Shown piece after piece: positions 22,369 through 34,240 of a DNA stretch of 64,000 bases. Position numbers and translations under genes: made by a program. Every line of letters begins with the position of its first letter. The first letter of the stretch is position 1. A model generated the notes under the pieces. The model was given only the letters and a program-made list of their open reading frames with translations, did no database searches and was not told the origin of the DNA. The stretch comes from Tetragonia tetragonoides (Eukaryota; Streptophyta; Magnoliopsida; Caryophyllales; Aizoaceae): positions 21,771,001-21,835,000 of the forward strand of contig CM076141.1 of the NCBI GenBank assembly GCA_038025085.1, written 5' to 3'.

Positions 22369-22670
22369 TTACAACCGTCATTTTGATTGCGCTGTCTCGT
22401 CGACCATTTCGTTTCTCGTGCAGGGACAGAATCTCGGCATCCGCCGAATGGTGCTTAGTCACTGTTTGCTTAGGAAAAATCATTTATACTATTTACTCTC
22501 ACCAGTGTTATTTCCCATTTACAGCCGTTATTTTTAATCGTGCTGTCTCGTCGACTTTTTCGTTTCTCGTACAGGGACGGAATCTCGGCATCCGCCGAGC
22601 AGTGTTTAGTCACTGTCTGTTGAACCATTCTACGTTGATCATTCTCAATGTATTAATAACCTTTTCATGT
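22369..22670 (+). repeat. Two direct copies of a ~151-bp unit in element A 3'UTR
   Basis: CTGTCTCGTCGAC...ATCTCGGCATCCGCCGA...TTAGTCACTG occurs twice, offset 151 bp (22392 and 22543). The same duplication is in C (57781 and 57931) and in B (about 33650-33920), so it predates their separation. Confidence 0.85.
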
Positions 22671-22913
22671 ACTTTGAATACAAGTCCCTTGCAGATGTTT
22701 AGACCATCTACGAGCGGTGTTCTATCCTGCAAACCATAACCTTTATTTTTCTTGTGTTCACAGACATGAGATCTTAGCATGCTACGAGCATGTCCAACTC
22801 AGGTTTGCCTTCATATGCATACATATTGTACACACTCACACACCATGTGCACATCAGCATCCTGCATGTCGCCTTCGGAATACTTTGATCTTCGTTGATA
22901 CTCAAGCTCGATC

Positions 22914-22927
22914 AAAATGGGGGTTTC
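22914..22927 (+). promoter_or_regulatory. Polypurine tract of element A
   Basis: AAAATGGGGGTTTC directly precedes the 3' LTR. C has AAAGTGGGGGCTTC at 58279-58292. Confidence 0.75.
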
Positions 22928-24249
22928 TGTAGACGCCAAAAAAGCGCTTTCGAATTTCTCCGCAAACCCCGATGATGAAAGGAGTAATTTATAAACTCGA
23001 ATGCTATTTTTGCTGTAATAGGTAAAATGATGTCTCAGGTTTTTCCTCGATCACTCCTTCATTCCGATCCCATTCAAAAGCCCTCTTCAAGAGCTTTCCA
23101 ACACACCTCTCGTGTCTTTTTCCGACTCCCGATCGCCAAGTTGCGAACCGGGGGTAAAACCGTCTTTCACCGCAGAAGGGTGAAACGGTCTTTTCATGTT
23201 TTCGGAATACTAAAATTCCTCCAAAAATTAAAAAAGACTGGATGTCATCATAATACGACATCCAGCTGCCAAGCTGACAGCCGTCAGCGGCCCTGGATTA
23301 ACATCCAGGGCCGCTAGCGGTTGTGGCCAGAGCCGCTCGCGGCCTTCACCGGGGCTGCAAGCGGCTGTGGATGAAAGTCCACAGCCGCTAACGGTGCTGG
23401 CTTAGTCTCCAGACCCGACTCTTTTTCAGCCCAAAATCCGAATTTGGGCTCCTCTTCACCCGTCAAACCCTACGTCATTCGCCTATAAATATGCCCCTCG
23501 ACCCTCATCAAAAAACACACAGTCTATAGTTGACAACCTCCATTCTCGGTTGAGCTTCTCCAAATTTGAGATCTTGTCTTTACTATTTTTGCTAAATAGC
23601 CTACAGTTCAGGTACTAATTCTTGAGGGCTCAAATTAAATTACTTGCTTAATTGCTTATTTTCTAGTAGTCAAAATGTAGATATCCTGCTAATCATGTCT
23701 TTTATCGCTTGCTAAATATTGTCTTTCAATTTCAAGCATGTCTAGTCGTTGTAATGCTCAACTTGCCAATCGAAATGCATGTCTAAACAAGGGTTAAAAA
23801 TAAATGTTGTGATGCTTGTGATGAACAAGTTAATAGTCTAAGTCTAGGTTGTTAATCCGGTTTGTGTGAGAGTCATGTCTTTAATATATTAAGCAGACTT
23901 GAGTTAGTAGAGGCCGTCATAAAACGGGCGAGTTGGGTGCCTAACACCTTCCCACCTCGTACCTTCATCCCCGAACCTATTATTCTTGGGTACTCATATG
24001 TTCTATATGAGCGGGAGTCTTTCTAAAAACATGATCGGTTCACTTATCGCGCTATTGTGTTGTCCCTTCGGTTTGTTCCTTCGATAAAACGTCGATAGCA
24101 GATTTGTGACCTCTTTCATGGTTTTTATTCAATTCAAGTCTTTACAAAATCTTTTCTAACTCGATGGTCCCTTGAACTTATCTAAACCCCCAACTTACAA
24201 ATTTTATAAGGACACACTCCTTGGGCGATAGAAATCCCGGGTCCTTACA
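22928..24249 (+). repeat. Element A 3' LTR
   Basis: 1322 bp. A perfect GC hairpin (23287-23314), CCGCTAGCGG at 23311-23320, further GCCGC/GCGGC modules to 23395, and TATAAATA at 23484-23491. It ends GGTCCTTACA before the CCCTC duplication. Confidence 0.93.
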
Positions 24250-24254
24250 CCCTC

Positions 24255-24479
24255 ATGTATTTCTCCCATGACTAGCAAAGCATCATTTAGATCTAGGCAC
24301 TTTAATAATATCCCACTTGAATCTTTTCGAAATAGTCGTTCTCCATCATATATATATCGATATGCTATTAGTTTCAGTTTATTAGAGTATTTCCTTTTCG
24401 ATGGTTCCTGAAGATATTCAATTATCTCTTCTCTCCAATCATTTTCTTTTGTCATAATATCAATCTTGGTGATTTCCAT
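24255..24479 (-). pseudogene. pol: Element E: start of integrase (zinc-binding part)
   Basis: Minus strand: EEIIEYLQEP...YRYIYDGERLFRKDSSG and LVMGEIHEG, the region leading into the integrase HHCC domain. The coding sequence continues at 16253 (ICRAHQIGQKMRRL) after removal of element A. This is the retroviral-type integrase N-terminus of a Ty3/gypsy polyprotein. Confidence 0.85.
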
Positions 24480-24485
24480 TGTTAT

Positions 24486-24938
24486 TCATTCTTCGAATGG
24501 AATAAGCTCCTTAGATTTTATTGTAATATTTTCATTGAAATAGCTCCAAGGGATTTTATATCCTAAAGCTAACTGTGCTAGCTCGTTGGCTATATCGTTT
24601 TCTATTCGAGGGCTATTGTATATTTTTGCTTCATAGACATATTCCAATATTTGTTTAATTCTGGCATTGCCTAAAATTGATGTCGAGCTACAGCATTTGA
24701 AGATTCCCTTAGTCTGATTTACTATCAGTTGGGAATCTCCCATTATGATCACGTTTTTAGCCACTAATTCGAGAAGGCTTTCTAATCCTAAAATTAAGGC
24801 TTCATATTCTGCCCTACTGTTTGTACATGTTCCATCTAATTGTATTGCAATTTTCGTGGGAACTCTTGTTGGTGATATTAAATATATCCCAGCTCCAGCC
24901 CCTCTTTTATTGGAGGAACCATAAAATATAATTTTCAT
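24486..24938 (-). pseudogene. pol: Element E: second RNase H (aRNH) domain
   Basis: Minus strand, open for 150 residues: YGSSNKRGAGAGIYLISP, SRAEYEALILGLE, VIIMGDSQLIVNQ and NDIANELAQLALGY. A second RNase H between the first RNase H and integrase is characteristic of the Tat lineage (Ogre, Retand). The usual FDGS motif reads FYGS, so the first catalytic Asp is lost; Glu (AEYEA) and Asp (GDSQ) remain. It is likely inactive. Confidence 0.85.
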
Positions 24939-25850
24939 GGGACTAATTCAATATAGTCCTCTTCGAATTTATTTTCAGAGTTAACTTCAATTGATGGATG
25001 ATCTGCTAAGAAATCAGCCAAAGCCTGCCCTTTTTTCGCCTTTTGAGGTATGTATCTGATATCAAACTGGAGAAGGTGAAAGCTCCATTTGTTTAGTCTT
25101 CCCTTTAGCAAGGGTTGTGACATCATATATTTCAATATATATCTGTTGGAGATACTACTTCGACGGTAAAAGACAAGAAATAATGTCTTTTAATTTTAGT
25201 GAGGCAAAGTATAAGCTACAACACCATTTTTCGATAGGTATATACCTAGTCTCTGTATCTGCTATGGTCTTTGATAAATAGAACATTGCCTGTTCTTTTC
25301 CATTATTATTTTCTTGTATTCTTAAACATCCCATTGACGTGTCTCCTATCGAAAGATACAGTCTCTTAATGGTTTTCCTATTCGTGGTGGGATTAATACT
25401 GGTGGTTCAGATAAATATTGTTTTATCTTTTCAAACGTTTCTTGGTGTAGTGGTTTCCATTGGAATTCTTCTCCTTCTTTAGATCTTAATAGTGATGAGA
25501 AGTTCTTGGTTTTATCTGCTAGATTAGATATGAACCTTCGAATGAAATTCATTTGCCCCAAGAATCTCTGAAGTTCCTTTTTATTCGTAGGGGGTTTTGC
25601 TTCTAGGATTGCTTTTGCTTTATTCTTATAATTTCGATACCTCGTTGATGGATAAGAAATCAAAGAAAGTTCCCTGCGTGAACTCCAAAAGCCCATTTGA
25701 GTGGGTTTATCTTTAATTTGTACTTTTGTTCTAGGTGACCCAAATGTTCTTCATGGGATTGTGATTCTATTACCACAACATTTATATATACCTCTATAAA
25801 TTTCCCTATCATATCGAGATGCTGCATCAATTAGAGTATCAACCACTGGC
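24935..25850 (-). pseudogene. pol: Element E: RT C-terminal half and first RNase H
   Basis: Minus strand: remains of the RT palm, where the active-site YxDD reads YINV (about 25776-25787), then HEEHLGHLEQKYKLKINP, the connection NKKELQRFLGQMNFIRRFISNL (about 25600-25540) and RNase H-like LRSKEGEEFQWKPLHQETFEKI. After stops and frameshifts (25345-25140) comes LKYMMSQPLLKGRLNKWSFHL and KKGQALADFLADHP. The middle of RT between LIDAASRYD and the palm is deleted. Confidence 0.8.
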
Positions 25851-26440
25851 ATGGGATATTCGTCTTTTGGGCTGACTATATTCAAGTCCCTAAAATCTAT
25901 ACATACTTTAATTTTTCAATTCTTTTTGATCACTGGAACCACATTTGCCAACCATATTACGTATTTGGCTGGCCTTATGAATATCGCTTCTAATAAATTC
26001 TCTATCTCCTTTTTAACTCTCAATACTACTTCTGGGGCTATTCTTTGTGAAGGTTGCATAATTGGTCTACAATCCTTTTTTATAGGTAGCTTATGCTGGG
26101 CTATTCGAGTATCAATCCCAGGCATTTCATGGTGGGCCCATGCAAAGCAATCCTTGTATTCGTTTAGGATTTTAGTAAAGTTTTTCTTCGCTTTCATGGT
26201 TAATTTCACACTGATATAAGTTATTCTGTGATTTTGTTTAGTTCCCAGGTTAACTTCTTCTAATGGATCTTGTATTTCCATTTCTATATCTTCGTTCTTC
26301 TCCCAGATTTGTTTTGGTACTTCATATAGGATATTTTCCTCTTGCATTTCTTTTAGTTCGTTTGTCATTGCATGAATTAATCTTTGTTCGCTGTTTAATC
26401 CTGCTACCACTCTGAGTGTCTTATCTATTGCATTCTTTCA
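25851..26440 (-). pseudogene. pol: Element E: RT N-terminal part
   Basis: Minus strand: FAWAHHEMPGIDTRIAQHKL, then LRVKKEIENLLEAIFIRPAKYVIW, NVVPVIKKN, a stop, and VCIDFRDLNIVSPKDEYPMP with VVDTLIDAASRYD. These are the conserved fingers motifs of Ty3/gypsy reverse transcriptase, upstream of the deletion. Confidence 0.87.
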
Positions 26441-26649
26441 TTCAACTATAGAATCGTTTTTTTGGTGAAAAAGATTTCTATTAATTCGAATAGAGTTTCT
26501 ACAAGCTATTGTTCTAGACATAATAATTATTTAAAATAAGGTAATAATTACAACTATTTCTATTCCTATTTCTAGGAAGATGTAATCTTCAAAGGTCCTT
26601 CTTTCAGCTTGTTTCTAAAGTCCTTGGCCATTGCTTCGATGTCCTCTCC

Positions 26650-27115
26650 TAGCCTTCGCTTGGCTCCTTTTTGTTGTTATTCTTCGAGCACCTCTATTCG
26701 AATTGGTGCGCACTCCCCTGTGTAGCACCTGGCTTCCACAAAGTTAGCAGTAGTTAGATGAGGTTTTTGTTCTGCCTTTACAGTTTCAAATTTTTTTCCA
26801 TTCCAAATTATTAGAATTTGGTGTAAAGTAGATGGTATGCAATAGTTGCTATGGATCCAATCTTTTCCTTGTAATGCTTGATAACTAGAACTAGTGTCAA
26901 CTACAAAAAATGCAGTATAGGAAATCGTATTCCCTACTTTAATCTTGACTGGTAACAGTCCATTCATTTTAGTGGCTTTGCCAGAGAAGCCCTATACTGC
27001 TACGTCTGCAATTATTAAATACTTCGTGGTTTTTCCTAAGAATGGAAGAGTAGATAATGATAGTACATTTACGGCTGCTCCATTATCAATTAAAACCCTA
27101 TTTATACCTACATTA
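26650..27115 (-). pseudogene. pol: Element E: aspartic protease region
   Basis: Minus strand: NRVLIDNGAAVNVLSLSTL (about 27105-27050) is the retropepsin active-site region, with D-N-G in place of the more usual D-(S/T/G)-G. MNGLLPVKIKVGNTISYTAF and YQALQGKDWIHSN follow, the flap-side block typical of Tat-lineage proteases. One stop near 27000. Confidence 0.75.
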
Positions 27116-28540
27116 TCAATTTCTGCTTTGATATATAGAGGGACTATTATTTATGGCTTTTCTATCCAATAAATCATTTAAAACGGGGTCTATGTCATGT
27201 TCGCAAGCACAAGCCTTTGTTTTTTCGATATCTGAGATATTTAAGTCCTCATAACACCTTAAATCTAGAAGTGTATTTTCGATAAATTGATATGATGAGT
27301 CATCTAAAGTAGATGGTAGGTCTCTTTCTAACTCTAATGGAGAGGACATACCTGTTTGGGCAACGAATTCGTAGGCCTCATCTTCCTCCTTGATCTCGTG
27401 CCATCGAGGTTGATCCCTACTTTGCCGTTCTTGCTGGATCTCTGGATGCATGATTTCTACCATGCTAATTTGTGCCTTGTCTTCGAAGTTCAAGGCACGT
27501 TGTACAGCTTGCGTTCGTGCAAACTCCTCGTCGTTGACGTAAATTTCTATTCCGTCATCTTAGCTATACTTATCTTCCTCTCTATCCCTCCTTTCGAACT
27601 TGCTTGAGTGGACTTTGACATCCCCCATTTAATCACTTTGGTTGTCTATATCCACCCCATATCTGGCTGAATATTCGATTTGTCCAACCTGAATCTGCAA
27701 TGTTCCTTTCGACATTGCATCCTCATCAATCCTCAGTTGGTTGATGAGGGCTTCTTGTTGCATCTTCATTGCAACTTGAGCCCTTGCGTGACTCAACTTC
27801 TCATCCATCTGTCTTCGTTCCTGGGCTTTCGACGAGACACTTCCAAGTTGAGTCATGTTAGGGGGTCGGGTATTTTCAAAATACCCTGAAATCCTCATAC
27901 TTTGTTGAGGAAATCCCCCTCTTAAGGCATATCTGCCCACCCAATCTGTCGCCTCTTCCTCCTCGATACCCTCTTCTTATGGGAAACACATCCGTTCGTG
28001 GAAGATTGGGTATTCCATAGCTTCGTTGGTAGGCTGGTACCCAATTTGGATCATTGTGAATAATCTATAGACGCACCAATTCGAAGTGCAGAATATCAGA
28101 ACAATCGGGACATAGTACTTTCTGTAACCCTTTTAGATTGGTAGCAATTTTCAGAGTTACTACCCGATCTGTTTCGAAGGCCTCTTTGTATGTCTTGTCC
28201 CTGGTATTGGTTGTTTATTCTTTGTCAACAGGCCTTACCTCTTGCTGATGTACTTCGATGTCATCAGCGGACTCCATTTCTGAGGTGACCCTTTCGACAT
28301 AGGTCAGCTCTACAGTCCCTAATTCCATTTGCTTGGCAACGAACCTCCAGAATATCTGACATTGATCACTAGTGTGTAGTGTATTCATGTGCCACCTAGA
28401 CATTCCTTCCAGCCCTTCGTCCTTGACCTTTGGGAATGTCAAAATGCCCTTGTCTATGTACCAATTGAACATGATGTTGGCCATTTTCGTGTAATTCGAT
28501 ACCTGCAAACACGAAATGGTATATGTATCCGTATCTATCA
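27116..28540 (-). pseudogene. Element E: gag-protease linker region
   Basis: Three minus-strand pieces (28541-28215, 27940-27629, 27493-27116) with charged, low-complexity sequence and no diagnostic motif. One has a Gln/Met-rich helix-like segment (VAMKMQQEALINQLRIDEDA). Their position between the gag zinc knuckle and protease suggests a gag C-terminal/linker region. Frameshifts separate the pieces. Confidence 0.55.
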
Positions 28541-29322
28541 TGTTTATTTCTAAGGTCTGTTAAAGAGGATCTTTGACAATCTCTGTTTTGTCTTCCTCAG
28601 GGAAAAACAGTTCCTTATCTTCTATCTTCTTCTGTATAATATCTCAAAAATATGTACAGTCATTAGTTTTATGTGTTGTAGTATTATGCCATTTACAATA
28701 TGGTTTTGTATCCAATTCTGAATTCGAAGGTATCCTAATATTCCTGGTCCTTCTAATTTTCTTATTAGCAAGTAACCAATCAAATATCTTATCGGTTCGT
28801 TGTATCAAAGGTATACTTCTTTGGTTTCCCTCCTATTTCGACAAAAATGTCTTTCTTTTCGAGTTTAGGGCAAGAAAAAGGTGGTCTTTTCTTAAATTCG
28901 GTATAATCTATTTCAAATGAATCCTCAAACACCCACAGTGCTTCTACTTCGAATGCATTAAAATCTTGGTGTTTTCTTTGACTCTCTTCTCTTAGCATAT
29001 TTTCATATCGAATTACACTTTCTGCTAATTCCCTAAATTCGTGGAATGAAAGACCATCGAATTTCATTCTATATTCTATAGCCATATTTTCTTTAGCTAA
29101 TTGTACAAATTCTTTTTCAGGTAAATTTGTATGACAACGTAATCTAGCCCTTTTAAATCTAGACATATATTCTTCTACTGACTCACCAATATGCTGTCTG
29201 ATTCTAGCTAAATCACTCATGGAAATACCCAGATCGGTTCTGGCAAAGTGATTTTGGAAGTGAAATTCCATTTGGTTGCTCAGCCCCATCCTCTCTCTGT
29301 GAGAATTCTTCGCCCTTCCCAC
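28541..29322 (-). pseudogene. gag: Element E: gag capsid and zinc-knuckle-like motif
   Basis: Minus strand: FHFQNHFARTDLGISMSDLA, RQHIGESVEEYMSRFKRARLRC, LPEKEFVQLAKENMAIEYRMKFD and YENMLREESQRKHQ, the Retrotrans_gag domain as seen in Tat-lineage elements. Further on (about 28705-28650) lies YCKWHNTTTHKTNDC, a zinc-knuckle-like motif. The N-terminus is missing: 29322 is only about 100 bp from the primer site, so roughly the first part of gag and the leader are deleted. Confidence 0.87.
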
Positions 29323-29429
29323 ACTAAATAAGATATTTGGTTGGAATTAATGGTTCTTAAATAATACATCATATGCAATATAATTCGATTGTGATGGGGA
29401 AAATAATTCGCAAAAAATGAAGTCGCCAC

Positions 29430-30239
29430 CAAGTTTTAAGGAAACAATTGGAAACCATCAAAAAGTGCACCCAATTCCTATTGGGAATTGACTCATACCC
29501 AAAGAGGCTAAATATTGAGTTCGGGGGTGTAGGTCAAAAATAACCAAAACGAATCTCATTTAAATTGCCCGAATTAACGGCCTCTACTAAGCCTATCCAT
29601 GTCAAATATTAATTTAAGCTATATGGTTCCGTATAAATCCGGTCGTCCAAGATCCTAAATTTAACTAGGTGGGTTAAAGACAACCAAATGAACTACCGGT
29701 ATCACTTTGCACAAGTTATATCCATTTTTATGCATCATCTATTTAGCACAAACCAAGAGATAAAAGCATTAATAAAATGCTCCAACCTACCATACATTGC
29801 TAAACGCGCCAAGTATTGCATATGCACATCAATAAATTCGTTAGTAAATTCAATGGAAGTACAAAGCAAAAATATCAACATTATGCTAAAATCAACCTAA
29901 GAAGGTTGCTACATGCATGAGTAAACATAAAACAGATGCAATATGCTCAAGTAAGTAGAAAAGATGCAAACTTTAAATTAAACTAACATGCATAATAATT
30001 TAAATTTAATCAAAAGCTAAGTAAAACATGATTATAAATAATGAAAGAAGAATTGATAAAGAGATTTAGGCTCTCAGGATGGTTAACCTGGACGTTCTAT
30101 TCGAACGGGACTAGTAGAATTGGAATTTCTCTTCAATCTTGGGTGCTCCGTTGGATGCAAGGGCTTGCTTGAGTCTTCAAATTCTGAATTCTCTATGATT
30201 AAGGGTTTTGTGCTCTCAAATTGCTCACAAAATTATAAA
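29430..30239 (-). mobile_element. LTR remnant (5' LTR of E; possibly shared with the gene 2 element)
   Basis: The complement of 29419-29430 gives GGTGGCGACTTCA, the same primer-site start as in A-C, next to E's gag. The block shares the R/U5 signature ACGGCCTCTACTAA with the LTRs of B, and 30065-30239 matches 60500-60665 closely in the same orientation. At 30239 it joins sequence (GCGAAGGTCAAAGTATTTGC) that in the 61-kb region belongs to the 3'UTR near the polypurine tract, so U3 is deleted here. Confidence 0.65.
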
Positions 30240-30345
30240 GCGAAGGTCAAAGTATTTGCTAAAAATGCCAGCAGAGTTTTTTTGAAGATGCTTATGTTAG
30301 AAAAAAGATAAAAAGTAAATCCTGACCGCATGTGGTCAGGGTTAC

Positions 30346-30545
30346 CTGCTTTGCGAGTGCCAACGTGACGCTAATTTTAGTAGCTTCAACGTCAAAGAGC
30401 ATTGCGTAGCTCTGCTTTGCGGGTGCCAACGTGAGGCTAATTTTAATAGCTTCAACGTCAAAAGAGCGTTGGCTACCTCTGCTTTGCGGGTGCCAACGTG
30501 ACGCTAATTTTAATAGCTTCAATGTCAAAGAGTGTTGCGTAACTT
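30346..30545 (+). repeat. 66-67-bp tandem repeat, three units
   Basis: Units starting CTGCTTTGCG(A/G)GTGCCAACGTGA at 30346, 30412 and 30479, each ending in a GTCAAAGAGC-type segment. The sequence differs from the 66-bp repeat of A-C. Confidence 0.92.
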
Positions 30546-30779
30546 TGTCAAAATAATGCATGTGCCTTGACAAATTGTGCCTGTGCCTGCACAAATTATA
30601 ATGTTGCGCCTTTGCCTTGGTGAAAAATATTTTGTGCCTGTGCTTGCCAAAATTAGATTTTATCGGATTCCTAGGATAGGAAATCATATTGGGGGGCAAA
30701 AAAGTCATTTTGGGTGACGTGCCCGTTTCTCCCGCGCTTCTAACGGTTGAAAACTGAAATCCCGCGCGGAATTCGAACT

Positions 30780-30975
30780 CGTAGGCCCGCCCTGTGAGGG
30801 GCGGATGAGAAAAGAGCCCCAACGGCCACGCGCTGGGCAGCTTGGTGCTTGGCAGCTTTATCGGGCCCGCTCAGCGCCATAGGTTGAGCTGCATAGGCGC
30901 TTGGTGTAGCCGCCATGGCCAGCGGCTAGGCCGCTTGGCCGGTTTAGCGCTGCGGGTTTGGGTTTTAAAAAAAGG
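30780..30975 (+). promoter_or_regulatory. GC-rich palindromic module and TATA-like site upstream of gene 2
   Basis: GC-rich block with many GCGCT/AGCGG half-sites and GCCGCCATGGCCAGCGGC, followed by TTTTAAAAAAAG at 30962-30973. It has the same layout as the LTR and antisense promoters of B and C (GC module, then TATA-like site), though the exact CCGCTAGCGG is absent. Confidence 0.45.
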
Positions 30976-31260
30976 GGGAGGCCGGTTTTGGGTCATTTCT
31001 TTCCAAAAATTTGAGCCTCTCTCTCTCTAACTCCGTTGTTTCCCAATCTTCAATCCTTGCTAATTTTTGCTCAAAGTTGCTCCTTTTTGTTTGCATTTGC
31101 TTGCTTTTGCATAATCTTTGTATAATTTGAAGTTTATTTGTGATTTTCCACAAATTTGGGGTGAATTTGTGAGTGGGTTTTTGAAACCCTTGAAGAGAGA
31201 AAATCCGAAAATCTTGCATTATTGCTTGCTTGCTCTTGCTTACTTGTTCAACCTTCTTCC

Positions 31261-32058
31261 GTGGCTCCGAAATTGGGAAAGAGGAGGAGTAAAAGGGCCG
31301 AGGTGCGGGAGGAGGTCGAAGAAATTTACATTTTCACAAAGGCTTTTCCACCTTATGTGAAGCCTTCAAAGAGAATGTCTAATGTGGCTTTTCCTCAAGA
31401 TCGATACACCCGGTTGGATAGGATGCCCGACATTGTTTGGGATTGATCGGAGTTGCTTTTCCGACCGACGACTCATTTAAGTTCTCGGGCTTCCAAATTC
31501 GTGGTAAGTCCTCAAACTATTGAATTCATAGTTTTATGCATTGAATTTGAGTTTATATGCTTGCCTTGGATAGAATTTGTATGCAATTGTGAAGTTTGTA
31601 GCGCATGTGATCTTGCGTGGCTTGAACGAACATAGAAACATGCTTAGGATTGAACATTTGATTGAAATGCAAACCTAAGGTGTTGCGAACTTGATCATAG
31701 GAACCTGATGGGAATTTGAAGGCCCATGGAAACTATGGTTCTTCCGTTAACCTTTTCAAAACCTTGCCCAAAGAGGTGCAAGACGCGGTGTTGAATGCGG
31801 GGTTTGGGCCCCTTTTGAAAGCGGTGGACTCGGTGGAGCGAGTCAAGAGATGTATAGTACGATTGTCTTTGAAGCATTTTTGAGACACTACCAATACATT
31901 CCACTTCCCTATGGGGAAATGATGATTACTCCTTTGGAGTTCTCGATGTTGATCGGGGTGCCTTACGTGGGTACGCCCATTGTTTATGACGTTTTCAGTT
32001 GGAAATGGAAGAAGGAGTTGGTGGAGCTTTTCGGTCCTTGGGGTAACACTTGGTGTCA
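31261..32058 (+). pseudogene. PMD-like gene 2, 5' part (before insertion B)
   Basis: First exon (31261-31503): APKLGKRRSKRAEVREEVEE, IFTKAFPPYVKP. The start codon is GTG where the second copy (61373) has ATG. A stop follows VWD near 31444. GTAAGT donor at 31504; acceptor TTGATCATAG ending 31700. The second exon encodes EPDGNLKAHGNY, LFKTLPKEVQDAVLNAGFG, VKRCIVRLSLKHF (stop), then FHFP-like GEMMITPLEFSMLIGVPYVG. That order (FW.T.NTFHFP.GEM.ITL..F..L.G.P..G) matches plant mobile domain proteins as I know them. Element B interrupts at 32058; coding continues at 44660. It lies antisense to E-type LTRs, where B and C carry their own antisense genes. Confidence 0.6.
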
Positions 32059-33354
32059 TGTAAGGACCAGGGATTTTCCTCCATCTATCTAGATGTTCCA
32101 CGAAGTGCGTCTTTATAGAAAATTTATAAGTTGGGGGCTTAGATAAGTTCAAGGGACCATCGAGTTAGAAAAGCTTTTGTAAAGACTTGAATTGAATAAA
32201 ACCATGAAAGAGGTCAAATCTGCTATCGGCGTTTTATCCAAGGGACAAACCGAAGAGACAATCCGAAGGGACAACCCAGTAGCGCGATAAGTGAACTGAT
32301 CATGTTTTTAGAAAGACTCCCGCTCATATAGAACATATGAGTACCCAAGAATAATAGGTTCGGGGGCGAAGGTACGAGGTGGGAAGGTGTTAGGAACCCA
32401 CTCGCCCGTATTATGACGGCCTCTACTAACTGAAGTTTGCTTAATAATTTAAAGACATAATTCCCATGCAAAACCAGATTAACAACCTAGACTTAGAGTA
32501 TTAATTGGTTCATCACAAGCATCACAACATTTATTTTTAACCCTTGTTTAGACATGCATTCGATTGACAAGTTGAGCATTACGACGACTAGACATGCTTG
32601 GAAGGACAATATTTAGGAAGCAATAAAAGACGTTATTTTAGCATGATATCTACATTATGACTACTAGAAAATAAGCAATTAGGCAATTAATTTAATTTGA
32701 GCCCTCAGGAGTTACTACCTGAACTGTAAGCTATATTTGACAAGAATATTAAAATATAAGATCTCAAGAATAAATTTGGAAGAAACAGGGAGAAGCTCAG
32801 GAGTACTCAACCGAGAATAGAAGTTGTCAACTGTAGACTGTGTGTTTTGAAGTGAGGGTCGCGGGTCGTATTTATAGGCGTGGGAAGTAGGGCTGGATGG
32901 CTGAAAAGAGCCGTATTTTTGAATTGGGCTTGAGAAAATAGTCGAGCTTGAAGCTGAGTCTGCGCCGCTAGCGGCCCAACTCACAGCCGCTAGCAAAGCT
33001 GAATTTTAATCCAGGGCCGCTGACGGCTGTGGTGAGCCAGGTGTATTTTAATATTCCGGATGAATTTTGTGTTCTGAAAATTATGAAAAGACCGTTTTAC
33101 CCTTGGGCGGTAAAAGACGGTTCTACCCCCGGTTCACAACTTGGCGACCGCGAGTCGGAAAAAGGCATGAGAGGTGTCGTTGGAAAGCTCTTGAACAGGG
33201 CTTTTGAATGAGATCAGAATAAAGGAGTGATCGAGGAAAAACATGAGACCATATCTTACCTATTAAAGCAAAAATAGCATTCAAGTTTATAAATTACTCC
33301 TTTCATCATCGGGCTTTTGCGGAAAATTCTGAAGGCGCTTTTTTGGCGTCTACA
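32059..33354 (-). repeat. Element B 3' LTR
   Basis: 1296 bp; CCGCTAGCGG at 32965-32974, TATA complement at 32869-32876. It lacks the U3 palindrome that the right LTR has at 44314-44340. Confidence 0.92.
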
Positions 33355-33649
33355 GAAGGCCTCACTTTGATCGAGCTTGATTAAAAGCAAAGATCAAAGT
33401 ATTCCGAAGGCGACATGCAGGATGCTGATGTGCACACAGTGTGTGAGAGTGTACAGTATGTATGCATATGAAGACAAACCTGGGTTGGGACATGCTCGTA
33501 GCGTGCTAAGATTTCATCTCTGTGAACACAAGAGAAATAAAGGTTATGGTTAGCATGATAGAACACCGCTCGTAGATGGTCTAAACGTCTGATGGGGACC
33601 TGTATTCAGAGTGAATGAAAAAGTTAGTAATACTTTGAGAATGATCAAC

Positions 33650-34240
33650 GTAGGGTGCTTCGAGAAACAGTGACTAAACACCGCTCGACGGCTGTCGAGA
33701 TTCCGTCCCTGTACGAGAAACAAAAAAGTCAACGAGACAGCGCAATTAAAAATAACGGCTGTAAATGGGAAGTAACACTAGTGAAAGTGAATAGTATAAA
33801 TGCTTTATTCTGAGCAAACAGTGACTATGCACCACTCGGCAGATGCCGAGATTCCGTCCCTCCAAAAGAAACGAAAAGGTCGACGAGATAGCGCGATCAA
33901 AAATGACGGCTGTAAAATGGTTAAAACATATGAACAGTTTAAATTCAATAGCTTAAGCAATCATTGACTGAAGCATATAGAAAACAAAGGACAGTATAAC
34001 GGCAACAGTTTAAGCAATCATTGACTGACATAAAATAGGTAACCTCGTAGAAGGACAGTTTAACCGCAATAGTTTAAGCGACAATTGACTTACCCCAAAA
34101 TTTGTGACCTCGCAGAAGGACAGTTTAACCGCAATACCTTAAATTTGTGACATTGGAACATTGGCACGTTTGTGACTTCGGGACTTTGAGATATTGGGAC
34201 ATTTGAGACATTGAGACGTTATTATTTTTGGATATTTAGG
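33650..34240 (-). repeat. Element B 3'UTR tandem repeats
   Basis: Minus-strand counterparts of the A/C repeats: two ~150-bp units (about 33650-33920), four degenerate ~60-66-bp units (about 33930-34150, with AGTTTAA and CATTGACTGA motifs), and a short TTGGGACATT-like region (34145-34240) that is expanded in C. Confidence 0.8.

Larger units (their letters stand above)
16254..24249 (+). mobile_element. LTR retrotransposon A (Tat/Ogre/Retand-like, gag-only), inserted in E integrase
   Basis: Flanked by the exact 5-bp duplication CCCTC (16249-16253 and 24250-24254). LTRs run 16254-17544 and 22928-24249 with ends TGTAGACGCC...GGTCCTTACA. A PBS, a degenerate gag and a 3'UTR with tandem repeats lie between. 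No protease, RT, RNase H or integrase is seen, nor the antisense genes found in B and C. Sequence matching C at 57040-57160 lies at 21755-21855, directly before the repeats, so the pol/antisense part looks deleted. Confidence 0.93.
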
